A stretch of DNA of 7,790 bases from a bacterium (lineage in GTDB: Bacteria > Desulfobacterota > GWC2-55-46 > DRQE01), in contig JALUQR010000207.1 of NCBI GenBank assembly GCA_027017505.1, positions 1 to 7,790 on the forward strand. Reading direction: 5' to 3'. The translations under genes and the position numbers were made by a program. The notes under the pieces were generated by a model. That model was not told the origin of the DNA and did no database searches. It was given only the letters and a program-made list of their open reading frames with translations. Shown in pieces: positions 6,588-7,790 of this stretch. Position 1 is the stretch's first letter. Every line of letters starts with the position of its first letter.

Positions 6588-7693
6588 TGAGGACCGCAAG
6601 GGTATACTTTGTAGATGCAAGGGCAGACGCAAGGGAGAATCTTCTGGACAAGCTCTCAAGACTTATGGAAGAGGTGGGTCTGCCCTCGATGTTCAGAAGG
6701 GGCGAGCTCGTTGCCGTAAAACTGCACTTTGGTGAGCACGGTAACACATCTTTTATAAACCCGGTCTTTGTTGAAAGGGTCTGCAGGTACATAAGAGAGG
6801 GTGGGGCACTGCCGTTTCTTACAGATACAAACACCCTCTATGTTGGTACAAGAACCAACAGCGTCAGCCACCTTGAGACAGCCATAAAGAATGGGTTTTC
6901 ATATGCTGTAACCTCAGCTCCCATAATAATAGCTGATGGGCTGAGGGGCGAGAACAGGGAGTATGTGCCCATAGAGGGCAACTATTACGACAGGGTGAGC
7001 ATTGCAAAGGAGATTGTATCAGCTGATGGGCTTGTGGTGCTCACCCATTTCAAGTGTCATGAGCTCACAGGCATTGGAGGGGCACTGAAGAATGTGGGCA
7101 TGGGCTGTGCCACAAGGGAGGGCAAACTCAGCCAGCACTCGAACTCTGCCCCGAGGGTTGAGCCTGAAGGATGCACGGGCTGTGGCGTGTGCGTGGATGC
7201 ATGTCCTGTGGGAGCAATAGAGCTGGGTGAGAAGGCATTCATAAAAAATAAAGACTGCATTGGCTGTGCCCACTGCGTGGCGGTATGCCCCGAGGGAACC
7301 ATAAAGATAGAGTGGAACGAAAGGGCAGAGGATGTGCAGAAAAAGATGGTGGAACATGTAATGGGTGTGCTCAAGGGAAAGGAAGGAAAGTGTGTGTTCG
7401 TGAACTTCCTTCTTCACATAAGCCCCGTGTGCGATTGCTACGGGTTTACAGACAAGGCCATAGTGCCCGATGTGGGAATACTTGCCTCCTGTGACCCGGT
7501 TGCAATAGATACCGCATCCGCAGAGCTTGTATGCGGTGAGGAGGGGCTTCCAGGCACAGCCCTTAAAGAGGGTTTCCACAGGGGCGGGGATAAGTTCCGC
7601 GGGGTGCATCCATCAATAGACTGGACCGTTCAGCTCGATTACGCAGAAAAGATGGGAATAGGAACAAAAAGATACGAGCTCGTAAAACTTTAG
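6584..7693 (+). CDS. DUF362 domain protein with two [4Fe-4S] ferredoxin motifs
   Basis: The 369-residue product is a soluble DUF362-family protein with an embedded dicluster ferredoxin segment. The N-terminal DUF362 part shows VYFVDARA, VAVKLHFGEHGN (43-54), FLTDTNTLYVGTRTN (78-92), IIIADGLRG (114-122) and the block CHELTGIGGALKNVGMGCA (158-176). The ferredoxin segment has C197, C200, C203, C207 and C225, C228, C231, C235, each in a CxxCxxCxxxCP pattern, so two [4Fe-4S] clusters are expected. The DUF362 part resumes with PVCDCYGF and DVGILASCDPVAIDTASAEL (296-315); C283 and C285 are two further cysteines. No signal peptide or membrane segment is visible. The family has no settled reaction; a low-potential electron-transfer role is inferred. 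Two adjacent ATG codons (6584, 6587) could serve as start; the first forms an ATGA overlap with rnj. The metH-like gene follows after 3 bases. Confidence 0.9.
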   Translation: MMRTARVYFVDARADARENLLDKLSRLMEEVGLPSMFRRGELVAVKLHFGEHGNTSFINPVFVERVCRYIREGGALPFLTDTNTLYVGTRTNSVSHLETAIKNGFSYAVTSAPIIIADGLRGENREYVPIEGNYYDRVSIAKEIVSADGLVVLTHFKCHELTGIGGALKNVGMGCATREGKLSQHSNSAPRVEPEGCTGCGVCVDACPVGAIELGEKAFIKNKDCIGCAHCVAVCPEGTIKIEWNERAEDVQKKMVEHVMGVLKGKEGKCVFVNFLLHISPVCDCYGFTDKAIVPDVGILASCDPVAIDTASAELVCGEEGLPGTALKEGFHRGGDKFRGVHPSIDWTVQLDYAEKMGIGTKRYELVKL

Positions 7694-7696
7694 GCC

Positions 7697-7790
7697 ATGA
7701 AAAAAGAAGAGTTTCTTGAAAGACTCAGAGATGGATTCGTTCTCTTCGATGGTGCGACAGGCACCATGCTTCAGGCACTGGGGCTTGAGC
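7697..7790 (+). CDS. metH: Homocysteine S-methyltransferase domain, N-terminus of methionine synthase-like protein (partial)
   Basis: An open frame begins at ATG 7697, 3 bases after the DUF362 stop, and runs off the window after 31 codons. It reads MKKEEFLERLRDGFVLFDGA followed by TGTMLQALGLE. The LFDGATGTMLQ segment is the first strand and loop of the homocysteine-binding barrel seen in cobalamin-dependent methionine synthase (MetH) and in related S-methyltransferases. The usual reaction is methyl transfer to homocysteine to give methionine. Whether this is full-length MetH, a split form without the reactivation domain, or a stand-alone homocysteine methyltransferase cannot be decided from the visible part. 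No ribosome binding site is evident, so coupling to the preceding gene is likely. Confidence 0.75.
   Translation, partial: MKKEEFLERLRDGFVLFDGATGTMLQALGLE

Noticed and set aside
7019..7609. Minus-strand open frame (196 codons) opposite the DUF362 gene
   Set aside because: It is a shadow of the ferredoxin-containing coding region, with a His/Cys-rich composition produced by the complement of the forward codons.

Overview
The window is a gene-dense piece of a bacterial chromosome with every gene on the + strand. It reads like core housekeeping DNA, not a mobile or accessory region. I see no transposase, integrase, phage gene, tRNA, rRNA or CRISPR array. Isoleucine is very often ATA and arginine mostly AGA or AGG, although the DNA looks only moderately AT/GC balanced; this pattern is frequent in thermophiles. 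The 2x[4Fe-4S] DUF362 protein suggests an anaerobic or low-potential metabolism, and RNase J places the organism outside groups that rely on RNase E alone. A deep-branching or thermophilic anaerobe fits, but the phylum cannot be fixed from sequence reading alone.

Layout. Bases 1-110 hold a possible last few codons of an upstream gene, then a good sigma-70-type promoter (TTGACA, 17-bp spacer, TAAGAT) and the rplU ribosome binding site. rplU (L21) and rpmA (L27, TTG start) follow. An 11-bp perfect inverted repeat with a T tract, very probably an intrinsic terminator or attenuator, ends just before the obg start codon. From there obg, proB, proA, plsC, rnj, a DUF362 ferredoxin-like gene and the first 31 codons of a metH-like gene run with gaps of -19 to 33 bases, so they look like one operon.

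How the genes fit together. rplU-rpmA-obg is a widely conserved ribosome group: two 50S proteins and the GTPase that helps mature the 50S subunit. proB and proA make glutamate-5-semialdehyde for proline. plsC makes phosphatidic acid, and rnj processes and degrades RNA. The DUF362 protein is functionally unassigned. It lies 3 bases before a homocysteine S-methyltransferase / cobalamin-dependent methionine synthase start, which makes a redox role in that pathway a reasonable but untested idea.

No clearly novel system is visible. The points most worth a second look are the terminator pressed against the SD-less obg start and the DUF362-metH pairing.
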